This document shows, one piece after another, positions 22,654 to 30,998 of a stretch of DNA of 64,000 nt; positions within the stretch are counted from its first letter, which is position 1, and the number at the start of each line of letters is the position of its first letter. Source of the DNA: Poritiphilus sp965212595 (GTDB lineage: Bacteria > Bacteroidota > Bacteroidia > Flavobacteriales > Flavobacteriaceae). Below the pieces are notes generated by a model, which had not been told where the DNA came from, did no database searches, and was given only the letters and a program-made list of their open reading frames with translations. The stretch spans positions 434,001 to 498,000 of the forward strand of contig CBDBVE010000001.1 of NCBI GenBank assembly GCA_965212595.1. Reading direction: 5' to 3'. The position numbers were made by a program, and so were the translations under genes.

Positions 22654-23985
22654 TTATTTGCCAGATCTCATACTCTTGTCCATTCTTCCATCTCTATACA
22701 GACCCTGTATGGCCACAATTGCACCTTGTTCTTCCAGCATTTGAATTCTGAAGTAAGGTATTTCTTTGATTCTAAACTTTTTAGCTGTCATAGGTATAAG
22801 CTGGTAGGCGTTATTTCCTTCTCTTTGATAGTATAAGGCGCCATTTTTGAAGTGGATTTTTCTCGGACCGTAGTTGCCTGCATATGACTTTAAGGTGGTT
22901 TCATCAACGACCACCTCAGCTTTTGCCGCTTTATACCCTTCTAGAGCCCATTCTATATGAAAATTATCTTTGCCCTTTCTCTTTTCTAAAATGGTTTCAA
23001 GCGCCTTAATTTTAGCAAGTTCAAGTGCTTCTTCCGCTGCAACCTTGATGTGGGGTTCAACTCCGACCCCTTCCCAATTTGTATTTGTTATAGGGTTAAT
23101 AGCTCGGCCGTCCGGGACCCAAATCGTAAACCGGTCAGTTGCTATGCGCGTACCACCGGGGTGTGCTCCTCCACCGGTAACTTCACCAATGAGAGTAGCG
23201 CGTTCCAGATTGCGTAAGTTGTAACTAAATTCTTCAGCAGCAGAAAAGGTACCAGAGCTTGTGAGCACATAAACATCAACATCCGGTCTTCGTTTTCCAG
23301 GAACATAAGGAAGTGTCCAGGTTTGGGTAATATTATCGGTGGCCCGATTATAAAAATTATTTAAATGAACCCTATTGGGGCCATAGAGGTAACTGGTGAT
23401 CAACTGAATCATAGAAGGGCTTCCACCACCATTTTGCCTAAGATCTATAATAAGTGCATCTGCGTTACTCAAGAAGTTCATCGCGGCGTGGGCGGTAGCC
23501 CCAGCTTCCTCGTCAACATAGGAAAATCCGCTTAGATTCAGGTAACCAATGTTGCCATCTAGGATTTTTACCTCCCGAAAGCCGTAATTGGCAGCTCTGT
23601 TGTTCTGCAGTCGCCTTTCTGCAAAAGCAATACTATCTTCAGCAGACTGACTGGCGTTTCTCCTTCTCGCAATGTTTTGGGGATCAAAACGCACTCTAAG
23701 ATGTAAGTCTTTGCTCACCGATTGAACATCGGCCGTTAGCACTTCTGCGAAAGCATCAGGATCCTCAATTTTAGCATATTTCTTGCCCTTTAACTTGTCT
23801 TTGAGTAATTTGTTCATTTTAGCCGCCACCTCAGGAAAGACATAGTTGGCCTCTAATATGCTTGTAATGGAATCGACCACTTCTTGCTTTTCCATTGTGG
23901 AAATCTTTTGTGGATCGTTTTGAGCGCAGGATGGCAGCACCACCCCGCACCAAAACGCAATTAGTAATAGTCGGGAATTTTTCAT
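22654..23985 (-). CDS. S41-family (C-terminal processing-like) peptidase lipoprotein
   Basis: This 443-residue serine peptidase of the tail-specific/IRBP-like S41 family has lipobox VVLPSC with Cys20. An N-terminal helical cap is followed by the catalytic core: DALIIDLRQNGGGSP near 176-190 and the nucleophile in SSGTFSAAEEF (Ser248). The last ~80 residues form a separate beta-rich domain. ATG 23985 is chosen because it overlaps the stop of the upstream MarR gene (ATGA) and opens at the signal peptide; an in-frame start at 24021 is less likely. Coupling with MarR suggests inducible expression. The target is unknown. Confidence 0.88.
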   Translation of the reverse strand: MKNSRLLLIAFWCGVVLPSCAQNDPQKISTMEKQEVVDSITSILEANYVFPEVAAKMNKLLKDKLKGKKYAKIEDPDAFAEVLTADVQSVSKDLHLRVRFDPQNIARRRNASQSAEDSIAFAERRLQNNRAANYGFREVKILDGNIGYLNLSGFSYVDEEAGATAHAAMNFLSNADALIIDLRQNGGGSPSMIQLITSYLYGPNRVHLNNFYNRATDNITQTWTLPYVPGKRRPDVDVYVLTSSGTFSAAEEFSYNLRNLERATLIGEVTGGGAHPGGTRIATDRFTIWVPDGRAINPITNTNWEGVGVEPHIKVAAEEALELAKIKALETILEKRKGKDNFHIEWALEGYKAAKAEVVVDETTLKSYAGNYGPRKIHFKNGALYYQREGNNAYQLIPMTAKKFRIKEIPYFRIQMLEEQGAIVAIQGLYRDGRMDKSMRSGK

Positions 23986-24458
23986 GATTGTTTCGTTTTT
24001 TGATGAATTGTATTTGTGCAATTGTCTGTAATTTTTAGCAATAAATTTCGAAGCGTATTTATCTCCTCGGAACTTAGGCCCTCTAAAGCTATATTTCTGT
24101 TTTGCAGCACCACAGGGATCACCTCTTCCTCGGCCATCTTGCCTATGGTGGTAAGTGCCAGCCCAAATCTTCTGCGGTCTTCCGGGTAGGGCGACCGCTC
24201 CAAAAACCCCTTTTTTACCAACAGATCTATCATCCTTGTTATAGAGGCGTCATCTTTGAATACTTTTTCGGCAATCTCTCTTTGGGTAACATTCGGATTG
24301 TCAGAAATCGTTTTTAAGATCAACCATTGGTCTATGGTGATATCTTCATTTACCTTCTTTAGATTGCGCTGCGCAAACTGTCTGTAGGATTTAATTGTCC
24401 TTTCCAAGACATAGAAAAGCACATTTTCCAGCCGGGAGACCGTATCCGTTGTTTTCAT
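23982..24458 (-). CDS. MarR-family transcriptional regulator
   Basis: This 158-residue winged-helix regulator has DQWLILKTISDNPNVTQREIAEKV, then the recognition helix KDDASITRMIDLLVKKGFLERSPYPEDRRRFGLALT, which is the MarR wing signature DRR. It overlaps the S41 peptidase gene by four bases. A perfect 18-bp palindrome lies 12 bp upstream of the start and overlaps the -7 box, so autoregulation of the MarR-S41 unit is strongly suggested. MarR proteins usually sense phenolic or lipophilic compounds; the ligand here is unknown. Confidence 0.9.
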   Translation of the reverse strand: MKTTDTVSRLENVLFYVLERTIKSYRQFAQRNLKKVNEDITIDQWLILKTISDNPNVTQREIAEKVFKDDASITRMIDLLVKKGFLERSPYPEDRRRFGLALTTIGKMAEEEVIPVVLQNRNIALEGLSSEEINTLRNLLLKITDNCTNTIHQKTKQS

Positions 24459-24463
24459 TGATA

Positions 24464-24471
24464 CAAATATA
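24464..24471 (-). promoter_or_regulatory. -7 element of the marR-S41 operon
   Basis: On the minus strand this reads TATATTTG, a TAnnTTTG match immediately before the start codon and overlapping the palindrome. A clear -33 element is not visible. Confidence 0.5.
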
Positions 24472-24487
24472 ATTGATATATCAATTA
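24470..24487. promoter_or_regulatory. MarR operator candidate
   Basis: TAATTGATA and TATCAATTA form a perfect 18-bp dyad with no spacer, the size and symmetry of known MarR sites. It overlaps the -7 box by two bases. Confidence 0.6.
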
Positions 24488-24602
24488 ATTTAAATTATTT
24501 AGATATTTTTAGCACTTGAAACAGCTAAACAATGTATTTAGATAGCTGGGCAGCTTTTAATTTCCCGATTAAATCCTTATACTTGATAAAAAATTGCCTA
24601 CT

Positions 24603-25079
24603 ATGAAACTTTTCAGGTATTGTTTCGGCTTGTTTGTAATTCTGGTATTATTCCAGGCCTGCTCTTCAGATGATGGTCCGGACGAACCTCAAGTCGATGA
24701 TTTCCTGATTGGTACCTGGCGATTGGCCGAGCTTAACATAAATCCGCCACAAGACATCGACATGGATGGAACGCCAACCGCTAATGTTTTATCTGAACTA
24801 GATTGCGTAGCGGGTACTTTAACCTTTAGCAATGACAATACATGGGGGCTGTCTTTTGACGGCGTAAGCGTAACCACGATAACGAACGACCTTTTTATTA
24901 TTCAGTGTACGAGCAATGTCACCACTTCCGGCACCTGGCAACGGCAGGGAAACCAGGTAACACTATTTAGGGGATTCGACGCTATTTTCTATACAGTTAA
25001 TGAAAGCAATAGTACACTCACTAATACCATCGGTGAAGACCTTCCTAATTTTGAGAGTGAAGTATACGAAAAACAATAG
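24603..25079 (+). CDS. Lipocalin-like lipoprotein
   Basis: This 158-residue protein has lipobox LFQACS. It then shows LIGTWRLAELNINP, CVAGTLTFSNDNTWGLSF, SGTWQRQGNQVTLFRG and a C-terminal strand, the pattern of small lipocalin-like proteins of Bacteroidota. ATG 24603 is preferred over the TTG nine bases upstream. It resembles the protein at 62842 in size and in the G-x-W opening. It is single and not obviously in an operon. Ligand unknown. Confidence 0.7.
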   Translation: MKLFRYCFGLFVILVLFQACSSDDGPDEPQVDDFLIGTWRLAELNINPPQDIDMDGTPTANVLSELDCVAGTLTFSNDNTWGLSFDGVSVTTITNDLFIIQCTSNVTTSGTWQRQGNQVTLFRGFDAIFYTVNESNSTLTNTIGEDLPNFESEVYEKQ

Positions 25080-25164
25080 CGCTGTAAGGGTTGCTGCCCG
25101 CCACAAAGAAATGCTTCTCACAACCTCTGTAACTAAAATTACATTTCCGGGCCCGCTTTTGCGC

Positions 25165-25172
25165 TAAGTTTG
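25165..25172 (+). promoter_or_regulatory. -7 element of the YeeE/YedE operon
   Basis: TAAGTTTG fits TAnnTTTG. It overlaps the in-frame TTG at 25170, which therefore cannot be the start, and supports ATG 25188. Confidence 0.45.
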
Positions 25173-25187
25173 CCAAAACTAGTTTCT

Positions 25188-25751
25188 ATGGAAATATTAC
25201 TTAAACCCTGGCCGTGGTATATTACCGGACCCATGATTGCATTGGTATTGGTACTTCTTACCTATTTTGGAAAGACATTTGGAATGTCTTCAAACTTAAG
25301 AACCTTATGCGCCATTGCCGGAGGAGGAAAATATGCGAATTTCTTTAGATTTGATTGGAAGTCCCAGAGATGGAATTTGTTTATAGTTCTTGGCGTAGTT
25401 ATCGGAGGTTATATTGCGGTGAGCTTTCTTAGCGATGGGCAGCCCATAAATCTGAGTGAGGCTACTGTACAGGATCTCGAAGCCTTAGGTTTCCAGGATT
25501 CTGGGAAGACCTTACTGCCTGGCGAGATCTATGCTCCCGAAAGCGCTTTTAGTGTAAAAGGGCTTCTCTTACTCATCTTAGGCGGGTTCTTGGTTGGTTT
25601 TGGTACCCGATACGCAGGTGGTTGTACCTCGGGACATGCGATAACCGGACTCAGTAATTTGCAGCTGCCCTCACTTATAGCAGTCATTGGATTTTTTATT
25701 GGTGGGCTGCTTATGATTCACTTTTTGTTTCCCTTAATTTTTGGCGCATGA
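25188..25751 (+). CDS. YeeE/YedE-family sulfur transporter, N-terminal half
   Basis: This 187-residue membrane protein has about five helices and the family core GFGTRYAGGCTSGHAITGLSNLQLPSL near residues 135-165, whose cysteine lines the pore in thiosulfate transporters of the YeeE (TsuA) family. It also has GMSSNLRTLCAIAGGG near the N-terminus. Full-length relatives have both halves in one chain; here the second half is the next gene, overlapping by four bases (ATGA at 25748). Substrates in the family are thiosulfate or related sulfur species. Confidence 0.88.
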   Translation: MEILLKPWPWYITGPMIALVLVLLTYFGKTFGMSSNLRTLCAIAGGGKYANFFRFDWKSQRWNLFIVLGVVIGGYIAVSFLSDGQPINLSEATVQDLEALGFQDSGKTLLPGEIYAPESAFSVKGLLLLILGGFLVGFGTRYAGGCTSGHAITGLSNLQLPSLIAVIGFFIGGLLMIHFLFPLIFGA

Positions 25752-26161
25752 AGTATCTGAAGTTTATATTGGTTGGAATATTTTTCGGAATAGTATTAAT
25801 AAAATCTGAGGCCGTTTCCTGGTATCGCATTTATGAAATGTTCAAATTTCAATCCTTCCATATGTATGGCATCATTGCCTCAGCCGTCTTAGCAGGAACA
25901 ATTGCGATAGCGCTCTTAAGGAAAACGAAGAGCAAAAATATTGAGGGAGAGCTTATTGAAGTAACCCCAAAGGCAAAGAGTGTCTTTCGTTATTTATTTG
26001 GCGGTATTATCTTCGGACTGGGGTGGGCTTTAGCCGGTGCATGTCCAGGACCAATGTATGCCCTGTTAGGAGGTGGTTTCTGGACTATTTTAATTGTCCT
26101 TGCTTCGGCAGTTGTCGGGACTTTCGTATACGGTTTGCTAAGATCACGCCTACCACATTAG
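25748..26161 (+). CDS. YeeE/YedE-family sulfur transporter, C-terminal half (DUF6691-like)
   Basis: This 137-residue partner of the preceding gene has four helices. GIIFGLGWALAGACPGPMYALLGGG near residues 90-115 is the second cysteine-bearing repeat of the YeeE fold. Translation is coupled to the first half by the ATGA overlap. The two polypeptides presumably form one transporter. No rhodanese or sulfur-oxidation gene lies beside them; the next plus-strand genes are unrelated. Confidence 0.87.
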   Translation: MKYLKFILVGIFFGIVLIKSEAVSWYRIYEMFKFQSFHMYGIIASAVLAGTIAIALLRKTKSKNIEGELIEVTPKAKSVFRYLFGGIIFGLGWALAGACPGPMYALLGGGFWTILIVLASAVVGTFVYGLLRSRLPH

Positions 26162-26191
26162 ATGAAGAAATGAATGAATTGAAGAGTAAAG

Positions 26192-26467
26192 CTAAACGAC
26201 CTCTGCATTTAAGCCGGCCTGAAGTAAGCGGGTACATCGGGGCTTGAGGTCCTTGTACTCCCCTGTTTTTACAGTACACTTACCGTTGTAGTGAACAATA
26301 AGGGAACATTGCTCTGCCTGCTCAGCGGTGTGCTCACAAACATCTATCAAAGTCTCAATAACGTGTTCAAAGGTATTTACATCATCATTAAAAAGCACAA
26401 TCTCGTTTTGCTTGACCGTTTCTTCATCTAAAAGAAGCTGTTCTAAGATTTTTTCTTTAGGCCCCAT
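26192..26467 (-). CDS. clpS: ATP-dependent Clp protease adaptor ClpS
   Basis: This 91-residue adaptor hands N-degron substrates to ClpAP/ClpCP. The core VLFNDDVNTFEHVIETLIDVCEHTAEQAEQ contains the substrate-pocket NDD motif. GKCTVKTG follows near the C-terminus. The N-terminal 20 residues form the flexible extension. In Flavobacteria clpS often lies next to prmA; here a metallopeptidase gene separates them on the same strand, with its own terminator. Confidence 0.93.
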   Translation of the reverse strand: MGPKEKILEQLLLDEETVKQNEIVLFNDDVNTFEHVIETLIDVCEHTAEQAEQCSLIVHYNGKCTVKTGEYKDLKPRCTRLLQAGLNAEVV

Positions 26468-26540
26468 TGATGCTGATTTTTTACTAATATACTAATTTTT
26501 TGTTCTTAGCCTTATGCCTACAAAAAAACACAAAGAATTT

Positions 26541-26567
26541 AAAAAAAGTGCCCAAAATGGGCACTTT
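26541..26567 (-). terminator. Terminator after the HEIGH peptidase gene
   Basis: On the minus strand, AAAGTGCCC and GGGCACTTT enclose a five-base loop and are followed by a T-run. It separates the peptidase from clpS. Confidence 0.88.
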
Positions 26568-26598
26568 AACATTATTGTAAGTTCTGTCCTTCAGGATA

Positions 26599-27456
26599 TT
26601 AGTAAAGATAATTAAGGGCTGTTACATCATTGTTATTAAACTCTCCATCTTCGTTTGAGCTGAAACAGGCCAACATGATGGAGCTTGGGTCATAAGCTGC
26701 AGGTGTTCCGGGAATTGGGTTAGCCCCAATAGAGCCAACACCTTCATTTACATTCTCGCCACAGCTCTGTCTGCTGAACCAATCGGTATGTCTGAAACCT
26801 ACAGAATGGCCCATTTCATGAGTGATCACATGTTCATTTACATTGGTTGAAAAACCGTCCAAACCAAAGATCTGAATGAACTTATTAGGGTTTCCATTAT
26901 TCGGGAAACCGGCCGATCCTCCATTTCCAGAACGATTAGGATTGAAATAGACTACCATATCTTTATTTTGGTAGTTGGTACCAAAAGTAAGATTGAAACG
27001 TATACTGAGATTAAGCCTATTGTAATTGTTAACAGACCATTGCAAGGCGGTTCTTTCTTTGCTTGAAAGTGCAAATTGCCCTCCGGTATACCCAATAATA
27101 GTGAGTGTTCTGGGACTCACCAGGTTATTGGTATGGTAGTTCCTTGAATTGGCTTTCTCCAAAGTTTTCAAACTAGCGATGTCCGCAGCAGAAAATGTAA
27201 TATCATCTTCTATCTGAAAACGTTGTTCAACACTTCCATCGGGAAGCTGAAAATCAATCACTTCTATTTTTCCCACGTTGAAATAGTTATCCTTAAGGAG
27301 TCTGACAATGTCATCGCTAAGTTCAAGTGGTTCTTGATTCGCGTTATTTTCCTGACTGACCTCAGGTTCATTAAGCTGGTCGCTATTCTCTTTCTGACAA
27401 GAGAAAAGCACCAAAAGAAAAACAAATAAGAGTAAGGGGGGTTTTAAAAATTTCAT
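26599..27456 (-). CDS. Dual-action HEIGH-type metallopeptidase lipoprotein
   Basis: This 285-residue lipoprotein has lipobox LVLFSC. A propeptide-like region covers about residues 25-110. A zinc-peptidase domain follows, with ITHEMGHSVGFRHTDWF near residues 215-232; the HExxHxxGxxH ligands are intact. NNNDVTALNYLY closes the chain as in the family. It is presumably anchored in the outer membrane and degrades proteins outside the cytoplasm. It lies between prmA and clpS but has its own terminator, so it looks like an insertion into that neighbourhood. Confidence 0.85.
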   Translation of the reverse strand: MKFLKPPLLLFVFLLVLFSCQKENSDQLNEPEVSQENNANQEPLELSDDIVRLLKDNYFNVGKIEVIDFQLPDGSVEQRFQIEDDITFSAADIASLKTLEKANSRNYHTNNLVSPRTLTIIGYTGGQFALSSKERTALQWSVNNYNRLNLSIRFNLTFGTNYQNKDMVVYFNPNRSGNGGSAGFPNNGNPNKFIQIFGLDGFSTNVNEHVITHEMGHSVGFRHTDWFSRQSCGENVNEGVGSIGANPIPGTPAAYDPSSIMLACFSSNEDGEFNNNDVTALNYLY

Positions 27457-27560
27457 AAGACATAATTGTTAGTGTTCATTAAAATTTGAGGAATTTACTT
27501 ACAACAATATCTTAAAATACTAAATAATTTGGAGTCTTGTAGGAAAAGTTCTATAAATTT

Positions 27561-28412
27561 TTAAGAAAATCGATAAACGGCAGCCACCCAGGAATTCTTG
27601 CTTAATTGCCTAATATACTCCAGGCCGTTTTGAGCGCACTTGGCAGATATCAGTGGAAGATCGTCCTGGTAAAAACCGCTTAGGCAGAGCAAGCCCCCAG
27701 AAACCAAATGCATGGAGTATTGCGAAATATCTTCCAGCAAAATGTTGCGGTTAATATTGGCTAAAATGCAATCGTACATCTCTTCTCTAAGCAAGTTTAC
27801 ATCACCCTGGCGCACCTTGATGCCTTCCTGAGTATTTCTTAGCGTATTCTCTTGAGTGTTTTGATAGGCCCAGGGATCAACATCTATAGCATCAACAGCC
27901 TTTGCACCTTTCATTGCGGCTAATATTGCCAGGACACCGGTTCCGCAACCCATGTCTAATACCTTTTTTTCTTTACAGTTGATATCGAGCAGCAATTGAA
28001 GCATCATATAAGTGGTTTCGTGATGTCCTGTACCAAAGCTCATTTTGGGTTCTATTACGATATCATAGACTGCTTCCCGCCTTTTATGAAATGGCGCTCT
28101 AACTGTACATAGGCCCTCAATTGCAATGGGTTCGAAGTTGGCTTCCCAAACTGCGTTCCAGTTCTCTTTTGCTAATTCGGTAAACTCATAGGTGATTTTG
28201 AACTCAGGCTTAGTTAATATCCCTACTTCTTGTATTAGGGCTTCATTCCAGTCGCCTTTCTGGATATATGCGGAGACCCCATCTTCCGATTCAACAAAAC
28301 TTTCAAAACCCAGCGCTGCCAGTTCCGCGATCAGAATCTCCGCTGCCGGTTTTATAGGATCAACTCTAAACTTATATTCTAAGTAATTATCCTTCACTGT
28401 GGGCTTACTCAA
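27561..28412 (-). CDS. prmA: Ribosomal protein L11 methyltransferase
   Basis: This 283-residue SAM-dependent methyltransferase of ribosomal protein L11 has an N-terminal substrate domain of about 110 residues. The Rossmann domain follows with VLDMGCGTGVLAILAAMKGA near 152-171, and DVDPWAYQNTQEN and ILANINRNILLED (the N-x-x-N catalytic region). MSFGTGHHETTYMML near 125 is typical of PrmA. It overlaps tpiA by eight bases and is transcribed with it. Confidence 0.93.
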   Translation of the reverse strand: MSKPTVKDNYLEYKFRVDPIKPAAEILIAELAALGFESFVESEDGVSAYIQKGDWNEALIQEVGILTKPEFKITYEFTELAKENWNAVWEANFEPIAIEGLCTVRAPFHKRREAVYDIVIEPKMSFGTGHHETTYMMLQLLLDINCKEKKVLDMGCGTGVLAILAAMKGAKAVDAIDVDPWAYQNTQENTLRNTQEGIKVRQGDVNLLREEMYDCILANINRNILLEDISQYSMHLVSGGLLCLSGFYQDDLPLISAKCAQNGLEYIRQLSKNSWVAAVYRFS

Positions 28413-29157
28413 CCGCTTTTATAATTGCAACAAAGTCGTCAGCAACAAGCGATGCCCCTCCTATGAGACCACCGTCAACATCTGGTTTAGAAAAAATCTC
28501 TTGTGCATTCCCGGGCTTTACACTACCCCCATACAGAATACAAACTGCCTTAGCTATAGAAACATCATAAGCCGAAGTGATGGTTTCTCTAATAAAGGCG
28601 TGCATTTCCTGAGCTTGTTCCGGGCTGGCCGTCTCACCTGTTCCTATGGCCCAGACCGGTTCATAGGCCAAGACTATGTTCCTCCAGGCTTTGGGGTCCA
28701 GATCAAATAAGGCATTCTTAAGCTGGCTTTCCACAACTGCGAAATGATTTCCTGCCTTACGATCTTCCAATTCTTCGCCAAAGCAAAAAATTACTCTCAT
28801 GTTTTTGGCTATCGCAGTTTTTACTTTTTTTGCCAATAGCTCATCGGTTTCGCCAAAGAAAGCCCTGCGTTCTGAGTGACCTATTATAACCGTATCTACA
28901 CCGATCTCAAGCAACATATCAGCCGAGATTTCACCTGTAAAAGCACCGCTATCCGCGTAATGCATATTTTGGGCCACAACTTCGATCGTGGATGCCTGGC
29001 AAACATGCAAGGCAGCGTGGAGGTTTATAAATGTAGGGGCTACCATGACTTCAGCCGGGGTGTCTGGCAGTTTGGCGGCAAGCTCTAGCAACAAGGTTTC
29101 CGTTTCTCCCAAATTTTTATTCATTTTCCAGTTTCCGGCAACTATAGGTCTTCTCAT
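28405..29157 (-). CDS. tpiA: Triosephosphate isomerase
   Basis: This 250-residue TIM-barrel glycolytic enzyme interconverts dihydroxyacetone phosphate and glyceraldehyde 3-phosphate. The substrate Lys is in AGNWKMNK (7-14), the catalytic His in VIIGHSERRAFFGE near 90-103, and the catalytic Glu in AYEPVWAIGTG near 165-175. The length is standard. It is third in a four-gene minus-strand run (DUF1599, DoxX-like, tpiA, prmA). Confidence 0.97.
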   Translation of the reverse strand: MRRPIVAGNWKMNKNLGETETLLLELAAKLPDTPAEVMVAPTFINLHAALHVCQASTIEVVAQNMHYADSGAFTGEISADMLLEIGVDTVIIGHSERRAFFGETDELLAKKVKTAIAKNMRVIFCFGEELEDRKAGNHFAVVESQLKNALFDLDPKAWRNIVLAYEPVWAIGTGETASPEQAQEMHAFIRETITSAYDVSIAKAVCILYGGSVKPGNAQEIFSKPDVDGGLIGGASLVADDFVAIIKAVE

Positions 29158-29202
29158 GTCTTAGTATTTAATGTGCTGTCTTTTTGTGATGTAGTTTCCG
29201 TT

Positions 29203-30297
29203 TTACAGTTTTAGATCACTAATATCATTATAGTGCGCCTTTTGATTTATAGTTCCTCTTTCAAGGACAAGAAGGCCAGGGTTAGATCTTACAATAGTTT
29301 TTAGTGTGGTCTCATCTGTGAAATAAAACTCAAAGTTAAGGTCATTCTTCTTTATAATATTTGAAGTAAAAGCTTCATTAGAGGCAGACATACCTATAAC
29401 CTTATATCCCTTTCTTATCGCCTCATCTGTTATTTCTTTGATTTCTTTAAAAACGGTCTCATTGGTTTTTGCAAGATCGTAGGCGATTACCATCACCAAC
29501 TTTTTTTCGCTTAAGATTTCCTTGGTAAAATCAACTCCCTCCTGTTCTATGGTAAAATCGTGAATCGGAGGTTCATAGCCCTTCTGAATTTCAGTGGTTT
29601 CCACATCTATAAATTCACCATCTACCGTAGGATAAGCTCCATTGGTAACAACAATTTGATCTTCCCCATTCACCTTAAACCTCCAGGCATATTCAAAAAT
29701 AGCCTTGGGGGCATCTTCCGGGACACCCATCCCCTCTTCTATATTAGCGCCAATCTTATAAGGTCTGAAATCAATGGTAGGCAAGTGATTCAACACAAAA
29801 TAGGTGTACCAAACGCAACCTAATAAAACCACTAAGACTGCCCCCTTTCTAAACTTCATAGAAAACAAGGGGTTAATAAAGCGTTGTCCTATGAATAGAA
29901 CGATAATAAGTACAAGTAAAATGACATCCTTGGTAAATGACTCCCAGGGTGTGAGTTTAATCGCATCCCCAAAACAACCACAATCCGTAACCTTATTGAA
30001 GTAAGCGGAATACCCGGTCAGAAAAGTAAAAAAGAGTATCATCAGCAGCAGGCTCCAAATGGTAAATTTTCGTTGAAACCCCAAGAGCAAAAAGACGCCT
30101 AGTAGTACTTCAAAAATTACGATAACAATAGACAAGGCAAGGGAATAGGGCATTAAGAAAGGCATATCTAATACCCCTGCACTAAAGTACTCTTCAAGCT
30201 TAAAAGAAAAGCCCACCGGATCGTTAAGCTTAATAAAGCCGCTGATAATAAAGAGGATTCCGACTGCGATTCTAGAAAAGGCTACAAGGTATTTCAT
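29203..30297 (-). CDS. DoxX/MauE-like membrane protein with thioredoxin-like C-terminus (BT_3928 family)
   Basis: This 364-residue protein has a four-helix MauE/DoxX domain over about residues 1-140, with FIISGFIKLNDPVGFSFKLEEYF near the N-terminus and TDCGCFGDAIKLTPWESFTKDV near 107-128. The CGCFG pair is the MauE redox site. The periplasmic remainder (about 180-364) looks like a thioredoxin fold without a CxxC. The gene sits between DUF1599 and tpiA, a neighbourhood I recall as conserved in Bacteroidota. A role in envelope redox chemistry is inferred. Confidence 0.85.
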   Translation of the reverse strand: MKYLVAFSRIAVGILFIISGFIKLNDPVGFSFKLEEYFSAGVLDMPFLMPYSLALSIVIVIFEVLLGVFLLLGFQRKFTIWSLLLMILFFTFLTGYSAYFNKVTDCGCFGDAIKLTPWESFTKDVILLVLIIVLFIGQRFINPLFSMKFRKGAVLVVLLGCVWYTYFVLNHLPTIDFRPYKIGANIEEGMGVPEDAPKAIFEYAWRFKVNGEDQIVVTNGAYPTVDGEFIDVETTEIQKGYEPPIHDFTIEQEGVDFTKEILSEKKLVMVIAYDLAKTNETVFKEIKEITDEAIRKGYKVIGMSASNEAFTSNIIKKNDLNFEFYFTDETTLKTIVRSNPGLLVLERGTINQKAHYNDISDLKL

Positions 30298-30331
30298 ATG
30301 GTGCTACAATTCTAAAAATAATTACATTTCT

Positions 30332-30883
30332 CTATTGTGAGGCTGTAGTTTCCTCAATGTGAATCATTGCAAAAACAGCATAGTTGATCATATCCTGGTA
30401 ATTTGCGTCTATGCCTTCGCTCACAAGCGTTTTGCCCTTGTTATCCTCAATTTGTTTTACCCGCAATAATTTTTGTATGATCAAATCGGTTAGTGAACTC
30501 ACCCTCATATCTCTCCAGGCTTCTCCGTAGTCATGGTTTTTAGCTTCCATTAATTGCCTGCTGATCTCAACATGTTTATCGTACAAAGCGGTGGCCTGCT
30601 CTTCGGAAAGATCAGGTTCATCCGCTACTCCTTTCTCCAGCTGTATCAGAGCCATAGTGGCATAATTTATAATTCCGATAAACTCGGATTTTTCATCTTC
30701 ATCTACCTTGCGTACTGCATTTTGCTGCAAGCTTCTTATCCGCTGCGCCTTAATATAGATCTGATCTGTTAGGGAAGGTAATCTTAAAATACGCCATGCA
30801 GCACCGTAATCTTTCATCTTCTTTAAAAATAACTCCCGGCAAATAGCGATGACGGCACTATACTGTTCTGAGGTTTTCTGCAT
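30332..30883 (-). CDS. DUF1599 (Nmad1-type) protein with two repeats
   Basis: This 183-residue cytosolic protein is made of two similar halves: LFLKKMKDYGAAWRILRLPSLTDQIYIKAQRIRSLQ (about 14-49) and LMEAKNHDYGEAWRDMRVSSLTDLIIQKLLRVKQIE (about 111-146). The duplicated K-x-x-DYGxAWRxxRxxSLTD unit defines DUF1599, linked by others to nucleotide modification. It begins the tpiA-prmA run and diverges from folP. Function unknown. Confidence 0.85.
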   Translation of the reverse strand: MQKTSEQYSAVIAICRELFLKKMKDYGAAWRILRLPSLTDQIYIKAQRIRSLQQNAVRKVDEDEKSEFIGIINYATMALIQLEKGVADEPDLSEEQATALYDKHVEISRQLMEAKNHDYGEAWRDMRVSSLTDLIIQKLLRVKQIEDNKGKTLVSEGIDANYQDMINYAVFAMIHIEETTASQ

Positions 30884-30998
30884 CGAGTTCCTGGTAATTT
30901 GCGTAAATTTCGTTCAAAATTCTGTAACCGTCAAAGTTTAGAGTTTAAAGTTCGGTTTTAGACAAAACGAACCATTTGCTCGTACTAAGCCCATTTTC

